From Polynucleobacter sp. UK-Kesae-W10 (GTDB lineage Bacteria; Pseudomonadota; Gammaproteobacteria; Burkholderiales; Burkholderiaceae), in contig NZ_JACVQB010000001.1 in assembly GCF_018881575.1 (NCBI RefSeq), forward strand, positions 668,986-732,985: a stretch of DNA of 64,000 nucleotides, read 5' to 3'. Both the position numbers and the translations under genes were made by a program. Every line of letters begins with the position of its first letter. Within the stretch, counting starts at the first letter, position 1. The notes under the pieces were generated by a model that was not told the origin of the DNA, did not search any database, and was given only the letters and a program-made list of their open reading frames with translations. Of the stretch, positions 1 to 9,087 are shown one piece after another.

Positions 1-239
1 ATACACACACAGCAGATGGGGTGAAAGTTGCCCGTGAGCATTTGCAGGCCGGTGTTCCGATGTTGGTATTAGAGACTGCACTACCTATCAAGTTTGAAGA
101 GACGATTCAATTAGCTTTGGGCCGTCCTGCTGAATGCCCTCCAGCATTTAAAGACATCAAATCCAAGCCACAGCGTGTGGAAAATATGGATGCAGATGTC
201 AATCAGGTCAAAGCCTTCATCACTACGCATTTAAATTAA
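1..239 (+). CDS. thrC: Threonine synthase, C-terminal end (partial)
   Basis: This is the 3' end of a gene entering from the left edge. The frame is open from base 3 and reads THTADGVKVA before the first possible internal start at 21, so it is a truncated gene and not a small ORF. The DPHTADG-like segment and the tail ending in ITTHLN resemble the C terminus of threonine synthase, the PLP enzyme that converts O-phosphohomoserine to threonine. The identification also rests on context: in related betaproteobacteria hom-thrC sits directly before moeA, which starts 12 bases downstream here. Only about 79 residues are visible, so no catalytic residue can be checked. Confidence 0.8.
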   Translation, partial: THTADGVKVAREHLQAGVPMLVLETALPIKFEETIQLALGRPAECPPAFKDIKSKPQRVENMDADVNQVKAFITTHLN

Positions 240-251
240 ATACAGATCGCC

Positions 252-1493
252 ATGACAAAGCCACCGATGTTGACTGCGCAGCAGGCTTTAGATCATTTGC
301 TTTCTCATGCCAAGTCGGTATCTCAAGCAGAGAGCGTGCCAGTTCAAGCGGCTTTAGGTCGTGTATTGGCGGAGGATGTTCAAAGTCTCGTTGATGTCCC
401 GCCATTGGATAACACTGCTATGGATGGATATGCAGTACGTGTAGCTGACACAAGCATATCGAGCAGCATTCTCAAAATCGCACAGCGAATTCCTGCAGGT
501 TCTGTTGGTGCTCAATTGGAACCAGGCACAGCTGCCAGAATTTTTACTGGCGCCCCCATTCCTGCTGGTGCTGATGCAGTTGTGATGCAAGAAGATTGCA
601 CTATTCCCGAGGGAAGTACTGATCAAGTGCAGGTAAATGTAGCGCCGGTTACTGGACAATGGATTCGTCGACGTGGCGAAGATCTTGCGGCAGGTAAGGT
701 TGCGCTAACTTCTGGAACTTTTTTACGTCCACAAGAGCTTGGTGTTGCTGCATCTGCAGGCTTGACGCATTTATCAGTGAAGCGCCGCATCAAGGTCGCC
801 GCATTTTTCACTGGTGATGAATTGGCTTTACCAGGAGAGCCTTTAAAACCAGGCGGAATTTACAATTCAAATCGCGATACTTTATTGGCCTGTTTGAAAT
901 CCCTGGGCTGTGATGCCACCGATTTAGGAATAGTGCCCGATCGCCTCGAGGCAACTAAGCAAGCATTGCGTCAAGCTAGCAAAGATCACGATTTGATCAT
1001 CACCTCTGGCGGCGTATCGGTTGGAGAGGAGGACCACATTAAACCAGCGGTGAGCGCGGAGGGAAGGTTAGATTTGTGGCAAATTGCTATCAAGCCCGGT
1101 AAACCTTTGGCGTTTGGCGCCGTCCGTAAATCAGACAATCCTGCCGATGGCGAAGCTTGGTTTATTGGCTTGCCTGGCAATCCAGTCTCTAGCTTTGTGA
1201 CATTCTTATTATTCGTTCGCCCTTTTATTTTGAAACTACAGGGTCGTGAAGAAAAATTACCACAGTCTTATTTGATGCGCGCTGATTTTGATTGGTCAAA
1301 GGCTGATCGTCGTAATGAGTTCTTGCGTGTGAAGGTGAATGCACAAGGCGGCTTAGATTTATTCCCCAATCAAAGTTCTGGCGTCTTAACCAGCGCATCT
1401 TGGGGTGATGGTTTAGTGGATTGCCCACCAAGCCAACCTATCAAGGTAGGTGACTTGGTGAAGTACATCCCTTTTGATGCATTGCTTAAATAA
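252..1493 (+). CDS. moeA: Molybdopterin molybdenumtransferase MoeA
   Basis: MoeA inserts molybdate into adenylylated molybdopterin in the last step of molybdenum cofactor synthesis, in the cytoplasm. The 413-residue length is normal for the family. The sequence has the N-terminal PPLDNTAMDGYAV motif (about residues 50-62), the MoCF-biosynthesis motif ITSGGVSVGEEDH (about 250-262) and GLPGNPVSSF (about 305-314), followed by the C-terminal domain IV. It starts 12 bases after thrC and is followed by moaD and moaE, so the Moco genes look co-transcribed. One likely client in the window is the sulfite dehydrogenase SorA at 34.2 kb. Confidence 0.96.
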   Translation: MTKPPMLTAQQALDHLLSHAKSVSQAESVPVQAALGRVLAEDVQSLVDVPPLDNTAMDGYAVRVADTSISSSILKIAQRIPAGSVGAQLEPGTAARIFTGAPIPAGADAVVMQEDCTIPEGSTDQVQVNVAPVTGQWIRRRGEDLAAGKVALTSGTFLRPQELGVAASAGLTHLSVKRRIKVAAFFTGDELALPGEPLKPGGIYNSNRDTLLACLKSLGCDATDLGIVPDRLEATKQALRQASKDHDLIITSGGVSVGEEDHIKPAVSAEGRLDLWQIAIKPGKPLAFGAVRKSDNPADGEAWFIGLPGNPVSSFVTFLLFVRPFILKLQGREEKLPQSYLMRADFDWSKADRRNEFLRVKVNAQGGLDLFPNQSSGVLTSASWGDGLVDCPPSQPIKVGDLVKYIPFDALLK

Positions 1494-1511
1494 TCGGTTT
1501 ACGATTTACCT

Positions 1512-1769
1512 ATGAAACTTGAATTACGATTCTTCGCTTCTTTGCGTGAGGCTGTAGGTAGCTCGCAAGAGACCATTGAGATACCGGCTGCGGTCAAAAC
1601 GATTGCTGACTTAAGGATTCTTCTCGCGCATCGCGGCGGTTCTTGGGCTCAAGCCTTAGCCGAAGGAAAGTCCTTGCGTTGCGCGTTAAATCAAGTCATG
1701 GTCGACGCCAATACTCCATTGCAGGAGGGCGCTGAGATTGCCTTCTTTCCACCGGTGACGGGTGGCTAA
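1512..1769 (+). CDS. moaD: Molybdopterin synthase small subunit MoaD
   Basis: MoaD is the ubiquitin-like sulfur carrier of molybdopterin synthase. Its C-terminal glycine is thiocarboxylated and donates sulfur to precursor Z (cPMP) inside the MoaD-MoaE complex. The 85-residue protein has the beta-grasp opening MKLELRFFASLREAVG and ends in PPVTGG, the required terminal Gly-Gly. It lies 18 bases after moeA, and its stop is separated by one base from the preferred ATG of moaE. Confidence 0.96.
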   Translation: MKLELRFFASLREAVGSSQETIEIPAAVKTIADLRILLAHRGGSWAQALAEGKSLRCALNQVMVDANTPLQEGAEIAFFPPVTGG

Positions 1770-1770
1770 T

Positions 1771-2226
1771 ATGCCGATCCGCGTACAAGAGGGCGATTTT
1801 GATGTTAGCGCTGAAATTGCAGCGCTGCGCAAAGGCGATCCACGTGTAGGTGCCGTAGTGAGCTTTTTGGGTGCTGTGCGCGACCTCAATGATGGTAGCC
1901 AAGTGAAGGGTATGACCCTGGAGCATTACCCCGGCATGACTGAAAAGGCCTTAGAAGAAATTCTGTCTCAAGCCAAGGCACGCTGGGATATCTATCAGAC
2001 ATTAGTCATTCATCGAATTGGCCCATTGCTGCCGGAAGATCAAATCGTATTGGTAGTAGTGACTAGCGCGCATCGCGGCGAAGCATTTTCTGCTTGTGAA
2101 TTCATCATGGACTACCTGAAGACGGCAGCGCCATTCTGGAAAAAAGAAGACACCTCTGAAGGTTCTCGGTGGGTTGATGCCCGCGTTACCGATGATGCTG
2201 CAATGGCACGTTGGGAAAAGAAATAA
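1771..2226 (+). CDS. moaE: Molybdopterin synthase catalytic subunit MoaE
   Basis: MoaE is the large subunit of molybdopterin synthase, which converts cPMP to molybdopterin with sulfur delivered by MoaD. Family signatures are visible: VSFLGAVRD near the N terminus, then HRIGPLLPEDQIVLV, HRGEAFSACEFIMDYLK and the Lys-rich PFWKKE catalytic segment. I prefer the ATG at 1771, giving MPIRVQEG, over an in-frame GTG at 1762 that would overlap moaD by 8 bases. Length is about 151 residues, usual for MoaE. Confidence 0.95.
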   Translation: MPIRVQEGDFDVSAEIAALRKGDPRVGAVVSFLGAVRDLNDGSQVKGMTLEHYPGMTEKALEEILSQAKARWDIYQTLVIHRIGPLLPEDQIVLVVVTSAHRGEAFSACEFIMDYLKTAAPFWKKEDTSEGSRWVDARVTDDAAMARWEKK

Positions 2227-2258
2227 TTACCCCTGCTTTTCTTGGAAGAAGATTGGAT

Positions 2259-3923
2259 ATGAAAAAACTATTTGTCCTGCTTATGGGCGCTATCGCATTG
2301 ACTGCTTTTGCTGCTACCGATAGGCCATTGGTTCAAATTGAATCTGGCAAATTGCAGGGTGTTGCTGAATACAATATGCACGCGTTTAAAAATATTCCTT
2401 ATGCTGCCCCGCCTGTTGGTGCCTTGAGATGGCGTCCACCACAACCGGCCATTTCTTGGGGCGGCACGCGCGACGCTGGTCAGTTCGGCGACTCTTGTCC
2501 ACAACCCTTTGTGAAGAATTTAAGTACTGGCTTGGCATTGCCAGGTAATGAGGATTGCTTAAAGCTCAATGTCTTTACGCCGCAAAAACCAGGTAAGGAT
2601 CTCCCGGTGATGGTTTGGATTCATGGAGGAGGTTTGCTGGTCGATGGGGCAAGAGATGCACAGTTCACACCAATCAATTTAGTGAAAAATGGCGTGATTG
2701 TGGTGACCTTTGATTACCGCTTAGGTACATTTGGTTTCTTTGCTCCAAAAGAGTTAATCGAAGAGGCGAAAGCCAAAGGCGAGCCCGTAGGCAATTACGG
2801 CACCATGGATCAAATCGCAGTTCTCAAGTGGGTCAAAAATAATATTGCTGCCTTTGGTGGGGATCCTAATAATGTCACCATCTTTGGAGAGTCGGCAGGT
2901 GGCAGAAGTGTGACGTGGTTAATGGTATCTGATGCCGCAAGAGGTTTATTCCATAGGGCTATTGCTGAAAGCGCCCAACAAAGCCCCTTAAGAGGAATGA
3001 CAGATAAGCGTCTGGGCATGGATTCTGAAACCAATATCGATGCTAAATATATGGCCGCTGTTGGCGCCAACAGTCTTGCGGAAATGCGCAGCTTGCCAAC
3101 CAAAAAACTGGTATTGACTGCAGCCAATTTTGAGCAAGGTGAGTTTGGTGGGCCATTTATAGATGGCCAAATATTGAAGGGCGATCCAGTGCCTTTATTT
3201 GCTGCGGGTAAGCAAGCGAAGGTGCCGTTCATGATTGGTACCAACTCCTGGGATTCGAGCTTTTTAGTTCCTGGACAGCCTGTTGTTTTGAGTGATTTTC
3301 TAAAAAAATTACATGAAGATCCCAAAATTATTCAAATGCTGTATTCGAATGTCAAAGATCAATGCATTATGTCTTCTGACCTTATGGGTGACATGCTCTA
3401 TCGTGGTAGCACAAAGCTCTTAGCCGATAGCATGAATGGTATGGCGCCTGGCTATGCCTATTACTTTGATTACCTAACGCATAATATTAGGCCCGCCTAC
3501 CCAGGTGTGCCACATACGTTTGAGATTAGCTATGTTTTTGGTAGCTACGGATTGATGCCGCAGGCTCCTAAAAAAGTGGAGTCTGGTGTGGATCAATGCG
3601 CTCTGATTGAAAAAGCTACAGCTGATCTAAAGAAAAAAGGTGTTTGGTCTAAATACTGGTATCCCATCACGGATAAAAATAATCCTCAAGATCAGGCCCT
3701 ATCTGAAAAAATGTCAGCTAGCTGGGCAGCCTTTGCAAAAACGGGTAACCCCAATGTTGCAGGTCAGGCAGAGTGGCCTATTTATAGTCTGAAGTCCGAT
3801 GTGATGCGATATTTTTCAGATGACAAAGAAACCATCAAAGATCTACTCAAAGAGCGGGTTGATTACCAAATGCTTCATTTGCGGGAGATCTTTGCGATTG
3901 AGCGCCTGAAAGATGCTTTCTAA
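2259..3923 (+). CDS. Secreted type-B carboxylesterase
   Basis: This 554-residue alpha/beta hydrolase belongs to the carboxylesterase type B (COesterase) family and probably hydrolyses carboxylic esters in the periplasm or outside the cell. The ATG at 2259 is preferred because a GGAAGAAG ribosome site lies just before it and it gives a clean signal peptide (MKKLFVLLMGAIALTAFA); an upstream in-frame ATG at 2211 lies inside moaE. Family motifs are EDCLKLNVFTP, the oxyanion-hole HGGG (in WIHGGGLL), the nucleophile elbow GESAGG and a probable catalytic His in GVPHTFEISYVFG. The natural substrate cannot be read from the sequence. It follows moaE by 32 bases. Confidence 0.88.
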   Translation: MKKLFVLLMGAIALTAFAATDRPLVQIESGKLQGVAEYNMHAFKNIPYAAPPVGALRWRPPQPAISWGGTRDAGQFGDSCPQPFVKNLSTGLALPGNEDCLKLNVFTPQKPGKDLPVMVWIHGGGLLVDGARDAQFTPINLVKNGVIVVTFDYRLGTFGFFAPKELIEEAKAKGEPVGNYGTMDQIAVLKWVKNNIAAFGGDPNNVTIFGESAGGRSVTWLMVSDAARGLFHRAIAESAQQSPLRGMTDKRLGMDSETNIDAKYMAAVGANSLAEMRSLPTKKLVLTAANFEQGEFGGPFIDGQILKGDPVPLFAAGKQAKVPFMIGTNSWDSSFLVPGQPVVLSDFLKKLHEDPKIIQMLYSNVKDQCIMSSDLMGDMLYRGSTKLLADSMNGMAPGYAYYFDYLTHNIRPAYPGVPHTFEISYVFGSYGLMPQAPKKVESGVDQCALIEKATADLKKKGVWSKYWYPITDKNNPQDQALSEKMSASWAAFAKTGNPNVAGQAEWPIYSLKSDVMRYFSDDKETIKDLLKERVDYQMLHLREIFAIERLKDAF

Positions 3924-3973
3924 GGTCAAGCTATACAATTCACTAACGAATGAACAACTTCACAGACTTCCAA

Positions 3974-4816
3974 ATGATCAAGCTAACCAAACTTTTTTCT
4001 CTTGCCTGTTTTGGGTTAATCGCTCAGTGTGCTTACGCTCAGTCGACCGTCAATCCAATGCCGAAGATTAGCGATGAGTGGCGCTTTTCTGCTTCTATTA
4101 ATGCATGGGCACCAGCTACTTGGGTGACTGTGACTGACAATAAGCGTGAACTGTCCAAGTCTACGGTCAGCACTATTAATGACAACATTAGCGGCGCTGG
4201 CCCTATGGCAATGTTTGCCTTAGAGGCTCATAAGGGTAATTGGGGTCTACTGGGTGATTTGGTGTATTGGCAATCAACTGGCAGTTTTAGTGAGACACGA
4301 TATTTGCGCGGCAAGGATAACGTCTTATACGGATCCCAAAATTCAACGATGAAGCAGACCATGTTTACTGCGGCCGCAACATATACCGCTTGGAACTCAC
4401 CATCCCTGTATTTGGATGGCCTATTGGGAGCTCGATATATTTCATCAACCATGTCATTTACCAATAGCGCTCAACTGGATCACAACGGCAATGTAGTGAC
4501 GCTGCCGGATGGTAAAAAATTGGCTGTGGGTGGTAATCCCTCATCGGTATCTCAAACGACAGACCCTGTAATTGGTTTTAAGGGCCGTGCACGCATTGCA
4601 GACAGCTCTTGGTTTATTCCTTTTTATGCGGATGCCGGCAAAGGTCCTGGCTCTAATAATGGCACTTGGCAGGCGCTCATTGGTGTGGGTGATGCATTTT
4701 CTTGGGGTGATGTGACACTGGCTTATCGCGCTATGGGTTTCCATTTAAATAGCAATACCGGCACAACGAATTACACCAATGCCGGCCCTCAGCTATCAGC
4801 GACCATTAATTTCTAG
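3974..4816 (+). CDS. Probable outer-membrane beta-barrel protein, function unknown
   Basis: I do not recognise a named family. The protein has a signal peptide (MIKLTKLFSLACFGLIAQCAYA, with AYA before Gln). The mature part shows alternating polar/aromatic strands rich in Trp, Tyr, Ser and Gly, for example WRFSASINAWAPATW and WGLLGDLVYWQSTGSF, and it ends in LSATINF. A terminal Phe is typical of beta-barrels inserted by the BAM complex. An upstream ATG at 3950 is possible, but it would put eight polar residues in front of the signal peptide; neither start has a clear ribosome site. The gene follows the esterase and ends at a strong terminator, so the two may be one exported pair. Confidence 0.6.
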   Translation: MIKLTKLFSLACFGLIAQCAYAQSTVNPMPKISDEWRFSASINAWAPATWVTVTDNKRELSKSTVSTINDNISGAGPMAMFALEAHKGNWGLLGDLVYWQSTGSFSETRYLRGKDNVLYGSQNSTMKQTMFTAAATYTAWNSPSLYLDGLLGARYISSTMSFTNSAQLDHNGNVVTLPDGKKLAVGGNPSSVSQTTDPVIGFKGRARIADSSWFIPFYADAGKGPGSNNGTWQALIGVGDAFSWGDVTLAYRAMGFHLNSNTGTTNYTNAGPQLSATINF

Positions 4817-4832
4817 GCGTGGTTGGTGTTTA

Positions 4833-4860
4833 AAAAAACCACCCTGCGGGGTGGTTTTTT
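4833..4860. terminator. Rho-independent terminator, bidirectional
   Basis: A 12-bp perfect stem (AAAAAACCACCC / GGGTGGTTTTTT) with a TGCG loop sits between the convergent outer-membrane protein gene and the GIY-YIG gene. The T-run on one side and A-run on the other let it work in both directions. The same CCACCC-TGCG-GGGTGG core recurs at 34069-34090. Confidence 0.92.
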
Positions 4861-4874
4861 ATTGGGGTAAAACT

Positions 4875-5117
4875 TTAGATTTGAAAAAATGCGAGTTTCT
4901 TCGATCTGGGAAGTTGCTTTAATTTCATCTCTGCCTTAGAGGCCTCAGATCGATCAGGGTGCTCTTGAGTGGCTAAAAGGATGACTGGTCTGCGCGATCT
5001 CGTATAGCGCGCGCCTTGCCCGGAGTTATGGGCTTCTAGGCGGTGCTCTAGGCGGTTGGTGATGCCGGCATAGTAGCTGCCATCGGAGCACTCTAGAAGA
5101 TAAACAAGCCAGGTCAA
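4875..5117 (-). CDS. GIY-YIG nuclease-family protein (UPF0213 type)
   Basis: An 80-residue single-domain protein of the GIY-YIG superfamily. The opening VYLLECSDGSYYAGITN holds the two family motifs (V-Y-L-L and Y-A-G-I-T), followed by the conserved Arg in RLEHRLEAH, GARYTRSRRP, and the Glu of the catalytic segment (SEASKAEMKLKQL). Members are predicted structure-specific nucleases possibly active on DNA ends or gaps, but the role of this short YhbQ-like class is poorly defined. It is transcribed away from clpB, with about 105 bases between the start codons. Confidence 0.85.
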   Translation of the reverse strand: MTWLVYLLECSDGSYYAGITNRLEHRLEAHNSGQGARYTRSRRPVILLATQEHPDRSEASKAEMKLKQLPRSKKLAFFQI

Positions 5118-5154
5118 AATGGGTCAAATTCCGCTTAAAAAGGGCTTCAAAAGC

Positions 5155-5180
5155 CTTGAAATTGGCAATATTGCCCTTAT
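5155..5180 (+). promoter_or_regulatory. Probable heat-shock (sigma-32-type) promoter of clpB
   Basis: CTTGAAA at 5155-5161 is followed after 12 bases by CCCTTAT at 5174-5180. The sigma-32 consensus is CTTGAAA, 11-16 bases, CCCATnT, so only one of the fixed -10 positions differs. A TTGAAA/TATATT pair with a 16-base spacer is embedded in the same stretch and could support basal sigma-70 transcription. It lies 43 bases before the clpB start, the expected place for a gene under heat-shock control. Confidence 0.75.
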
Positions 5181-5222
5181 ATTCTATAGATATAAATACC
5201 TGGAATACATGAGGCATAAAAA

Positions 5223-7826
5223 ATGAGAATAGATAAATTAACTACGAAGTTTCAAGAAGCCCTGAGCGAAGCGCAAAGCATCGCCCTGGCTAAAGACAAT
5301 CAATATATCGAGCCAGCGCATGTGCTGTTGGCCATGTTGCGCGATTCAGATGGCGCAGCGAAGAGCCTGCTTACCCGTGCTGGTGTGAATGTACTGGGCC
5401 TTGAAAAAGGCGTGGAGAAAGTCATTAACAACTTACCTGAAGTGCAGGGCACTAGTGGTGAGGTGCAAGTTGGCCGCGATTTAAGTAACTGGCTTAACTT
5501 ATGCGAAAAGGAAGCCAATAAACGCAATGATCAATTTATTGCCGGCGAGTTGTTCTTGCTGGTGGTGGCGGATGATAAAGGCGAGCTTGGCAAGGTTGCG
5601 CGTGAGAATGGTTTAAATCGGAAATCGTTAGAGGCGGCTATTGATTTAGTGCGCGGAGGAGAGTCAGTGAATAGTGCAGATGCTGAAGGTCAACGTGAGG
5701 CCTTAAAGAAATACACCGTCGATTTAACTGAGCGTGCTCGTATGGGCAAGCTTGATCCGGTCATTGGGCGCGATGATGAGATTCGTCGCACCATTCAGAT
5801 CCTGCAACGTCGCGGCAAGAACAACCCTGTGCTCATTGGTGAGCCTGGTGTGGGTAAGACTGCCATCGTAGAAGGATTGGCGCAACGTATTGTGAACGGC
5901 GAAGTGCCAGAGACTCTGAAAGACAAGCGTGTCTTGGTATTGGATATGGCCTTGTTGTTGGCGGGCGCTAAATATCGTGGTGAGTTTGAGGAGCGCCTCA
6001 AGGCTGTGCTCAGCGATGTAGCTAAAGACGAAGGCCAGACCATCATCTTCATTGACGAAATCCATACGATGGTGGGGGCTGGCAAGGGCGATGGTGCAAT
6101 GGATGCCGGCAATATGCTTAAGCCTGCCCTAGCTCGTGGTGAGTTGCATTGTATTGGCGCAACGACTTTGGATGAATATCGCAAGTACATAGAAAAAGAT
6201 CCTGCGCTTGAGCGTCGTTTCCAAAAAGTGATGGTAGAGGAGCCTAGTGTTGAGGCGACGATTGCTATTCTGCGTGGTTTGCAGGAGCGCTATGAGCTTC
6301 ATCATGGTATTGAAATTACCGATCCAGCAATTGTTGCTGCTGCTGAGTTATCGCATCGCTATATCACCGACCGCTTTCTACCAGATAAGGCTATCGACTT
6401 AATTGACGAGGCTGGTTCACGTATTCGGATGGAGATTGACTCTAAGCCTGAAGTAATGGATAAGCTCGATCGCCGTTTAATTCAACTCAAGATTGAGCGT
6501 GAAGCGGTTAAGAAGGAAAAAGATGAGTCTTCTCAAAAACGTCTCGCGTTGATTGAGGAAGAAATTCAGCGTCTAGGCGCTGAGTACGCCGACTTAGAGG
6601 AGATTTGGAAGGCAGAGAAGGGCGCTGTATTGGGTGCCGCCAATCTCAAGGAAGAGATTGAGAAGGTAAAGGCAGAGATTTCTAAATTACAGCGCGAAGG
6701 CAAACTCGAAAAAGTAGCCGAGCTGCAATATGGAAAATTACCAGAGCTTGAGGCCAAGCTTAAATCTGCTGCTGCGGCTGAAGCGAAGGGCGGTAAAGAT
6801 GGCGTTGTAAAGAACAAACTCTTACGCACTCAAGTCGGCGCTGAAGAAATTGCCGAAGTTGTTTCTCGTGCGACTGGTATTCCAGTGTCAAAAATGATGC
6901 AGGGTGAGCGCGATAAGTTGCTCAAGATGGAAGAGTTGTTGCACAAGCGCGTGGTTGGTCAAGAAGAGGCTATTCGTGCGGTATCTGATGCAATCCGTCG
7001 CTCACGCGCAGGCTTGGCTGAAGAGAATCGTCCATATGGCTCCTTTTTGTTCCTGGGGCCTACTGGTGTTGGTAAAACCGAACTTTGCAAGGCTTTGGCC
7101 GGCTTCCTCTTTGATAGCGAAGATCACCTCATTCGTATTGATATGAGTGAGTTCATGGAGAAGCATAGCGTCGCTCGTTTAATTGGCGCGCCTCCAGGCT
7201 ATGTGGGGTACGAAGAGGGTGGTTATTTGACCGAGCAGGTTCGCCGTCATCCCTACAGTGTGATTTTGTTTGATGAGATTGAGAAGGCTCACCCAGATGT
7301 CTTTAACGTCCTGCTCCAAGTGCTCGATGATGGCCGCTTAACGGATGGTCAAGGTCGTACTGTCGATTTCAAAAACACAGTAATTGTCATGACCAGCAAT
7401 ATTGGATCGCAATTAATTCAGTCGATGGCAGATAAGAAGCAGTCTGAAATTAAGGATGCTGTCTTTGAGGAATTAAAGAATCATTTCCGTCCTGAGTTCT
7501 TGAATCGTATCGATGAGATTGTGGTCTTCCATGGTCTAGATAAAGACAATATCGCCAATATTGCGAAGATCTTGCTGAAAAACTTGTCTGATCGTCTGGC
7601 AAGGGTCGACATGCAGCTGGAGGTTAGTGATGCTGCATTGAGCAAAATTGCCGAGGTAGGTTTTGACCCCGTCTTTGGAGCAAGGCCTCTCAAGCGCGCT
7701 ATTCAGCAGCATATTGAAAATCCAGTTTCCAAGATGATTCTGGAGGGCAAGTTTGGTCCTAAGGATGTCGTTCCAGTGGATGTGGACAAAAAAGGCGACT
7801 TTAGCTTTACTCGTCAAGTTCACTAA
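5223..7826 (+). CDS. clpB: ATP-dependent disaggregase ClpB
   Basis: ClpB is the Hsp100 ring ATPase that works with DnaK/DnaJ/GrpE to pull proteins out of aggregates. The 867-residue protein has all domains: double Clp N repeat (about 1-150), first AAA+ module with Walker [14 protein letters not shown] (near residue 206) and Walker [13 protein letters not shown], the long coiled-coil middle domain (about 410-525, Glu/Lys-rich) that distinguishes ClpB from ClpA/ClpC, and second AAA+ module with Walker [11 protein letters not shown] (near 611) and [16 protein letters not shown] ribosome site precedes the ATG by 8 bases, and a sigma-32-type promoter lies just upstream. Its position after the moa genes matches related genomes. 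Confidence 0.98.
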   Translation: MRIDKLTTKFQEALSEAQSIALAKDNQYIEPAHVLLAMLRDSDGAAKSLLTRAGVNVLGLEKGVEKVINNLPEVQGTSGEVQVGRDLSNWLNLCEKEANKRNDQFIAGELFLLVVADDKGELGKVARENGLNRKSLEAAIDLVRGGESVNSADAEGQREALKKYTVDLTERARMGKLDPVIGRDDEIRRTIQILQRRGKNNPVLIGEPGVGKTAIVEGLAQRIVNGEVPETLKDKRVLVLDMALLLAGAKYRGEFEERLKAVLSDVAKDEGQTIIFIDEIHTMVGAGKGDGAMDAGNMLKPALARGELHCIGATTLDEYRKYIEKDPALERRFQKVMVEEPSVEATIAILRGLQERYELHHGIEITDPAIVAAAELSHRYITDRFLPDKAIDLIDEAGSRIRMEIDSKPEVMDKLDRRLIQLKIEREAVKKEKDESSQKRLALIEEEIQRLGAEYADLEEIWKAEKGAVLGAANLKEEIEKVKAEISKLQREGKLEKVAELQYGKLPELEAKLKSAAAAEAKGGKDGVVKNKLLRTQVGAEEIAEVVSRATGIPVSKMMQGERDKLLKMEELLHKRVVGQEEAIRAVSDAIRRSRAGLAEENRPYGSFLFLGPTGVGKTELCKALAGFLFDSEDHLIRIDMSEFMEKHSVARLIGAPPGYVGYEEGGYLTEQVRRHPYSVILFDEIEKAHPDVFNVLLQVLDDGRLTDGQGRTVDFKNTVIVMTSNIGSQLIQSMADKKQSEIKDAVFEELKNHFRPEFLNRIDEIVVFHGLDKDNIANIAKILLKNLSDRLARVDMQLEVSDAALSKIAEVGFDPVFGARPLKRAIQQHIENPVSKMILEGKFGPKDVVPVDVDKKGDFSFTRQVH

Positions 7827-7869
7827 TCGCAGTAGTGCAGGAATCTTCCTGCACCAGTAAACTCGGCAC

Positions 7870-9087
7870 ATGACTGTTGCGCTTAGTAGGCGTGCCAGTG
7901 ATGTCCGGGTTATTGGTCTCATTAGCCTAGCTCACGGCAGCTCCCATTTTTTTCATTTGGTGCTTCCTTCCATGTTCCCATGGTTGAAGGATGCTTTTGC
8001 TTTGAGCTATGCAGAGCTTGGCCTGCTGATGTCGATTTTCTTTGTGGTCTCTTGTGTTGTGCAGGCAGCCTCTGGATTTTTGGTAGATCACATTGGAGCT
8101 CGACCTGTACTGTTTGCGGGAGTAGGGCTACTTGCGCTTGCTGCCCTGACCTATTCACAAAGTAATGGCTATGCCATGTTAATTCTGGGTGCAGTCATTG
8201 CCGGTTGTGGCAACGGTGTATTTCACCCAGTCGATTACACCCTAATTAATCACAAAGTATCCCCGCCCAATCTTCCTTATGCCTATTCAATGCATGGTGT
8301 GACAGGGTATTTAGGGTGGGCGGCCGCCCCAGCCTTCATGGTGGGTATTACACAGATCTCCGATTGGAGAATGGCTTTTCTATCGGCAACCATACTTGAG
8401 GGGCTGATTTTGCTAATCCTTTGGTTCAATAGAGGTCAATTAATTGATGACGTGAAAGAGCGTCATGCCCAAAGTCATGCTGATACTCGGTCTTCAAATA
8501 CAAACCCATTTGCTTTCTTGAAGTTGGCTGCGGTTTGGTTGTGTTGGATATTCTTTTTCTTTAGCATGGCTTCCACTTCAAGCTTGCAATCATTTGCGCC
8601 CAGTGCTCTTTTTAGTATCTATGGGGTGCCAATGATTTCAGGTAGTTATTTCATTACCTTGCTAGCCTTAGGAAGTGCAGGGGGTGTATTGCTTGGTGGT
8701 TACTTGGCGGCAAAATTGCAGGCCCCCGAACGCATTGTGTCCTCTTGTCTATCAGTCACTATTTTGATGTGCCTCTTGTTGGCAACAGGAGTCATTCCAG
8801 TGGCGCTCATTCCCGTTTTGTTCTGCCTGCTGGGCTTTGGTTACGGTCTCGTAGCCCCTTCACGGGATTTGATGGTGAAGAATGCAACCCCTAAGGGTGT
8901 TGCTGGCCGCGTGTATGGGGTTGTCTACTCTGGTATTGATTTGGGTGCAGCAGTGGGCCCATTTATCTTTGGATTCTTTATGGATGCTGGTCTTCCAAAG
9001 GCATTATTTATTGGGATTGCTTTATTCCAGTTGATGATTATTCCCACCGTTTTTAAGGTCTCATCGAGTGGACAGAGCAGAGTCTAA
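7870..9087 (+). CDS. MFS transporter, fosmidomycin-resistance-like group
   Basis: A 405-residue major facilitator with about 12 hydrophobic segments. The opening (SLAHGSSHFFHLVLPSMFPWL) and the loop-2 motif GFLVDHIGARPVL resemble the Fsr/fosmidomycin-resistance branch, but the true substrate is not visible. It starts 43 bases after clpB with no clear terminator between, and ends convergent with the pxp genes: its stop overlaps the stop of pxpA by 3-4 bases. That leaves no room for a terminator between the two genes. Confidence 0.8.
   Translation: MTVALSRRASDVRVIGLISLAHGSSHFFHLVLPSMFPWLKDAFALSYAELGLLMSIFFVVSCVVQAASGFLVDHIGARPVLFAGVGLLALAALTYSQSNGYAMLILGAVIAGCGNGVFHPVDYTLINHKVSPPNLPYAYSMHGVTGYLGWAAAPAFMVGITQISDWRMAFLSATILEGLILLILWFNRGQLIDDVKERHAQSHADTRSSNTNPFAFLKLAAVWLCWIFFFFSMASTSSLQSFAPSALFSIYGVPMISGSYFITLLALGSAGGVLLGGYLAAKLQAPERIVSSCLSVTILMCLLLATGVIPVALIPVLFCLLGFGYGLVAPSRDLMVKNATPKGVAGRVYGVVYSGIDLGAAVGPFIFGFFMDAGLPKALFIGIALFQLMIIPTVFKVSSSGQSRV

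Noticed and set aside
2810..3325. 171-codon minus-strand ORF inside the esterase gene
   Set aside because: Opposite-strand reading of a well-supported carboxylesterase; composition is not protein-like.
5724..6190. Two long minus-strand ORFs within clpB
   Set aside because: Shadows caused by codon bias in a highly conserved gene.
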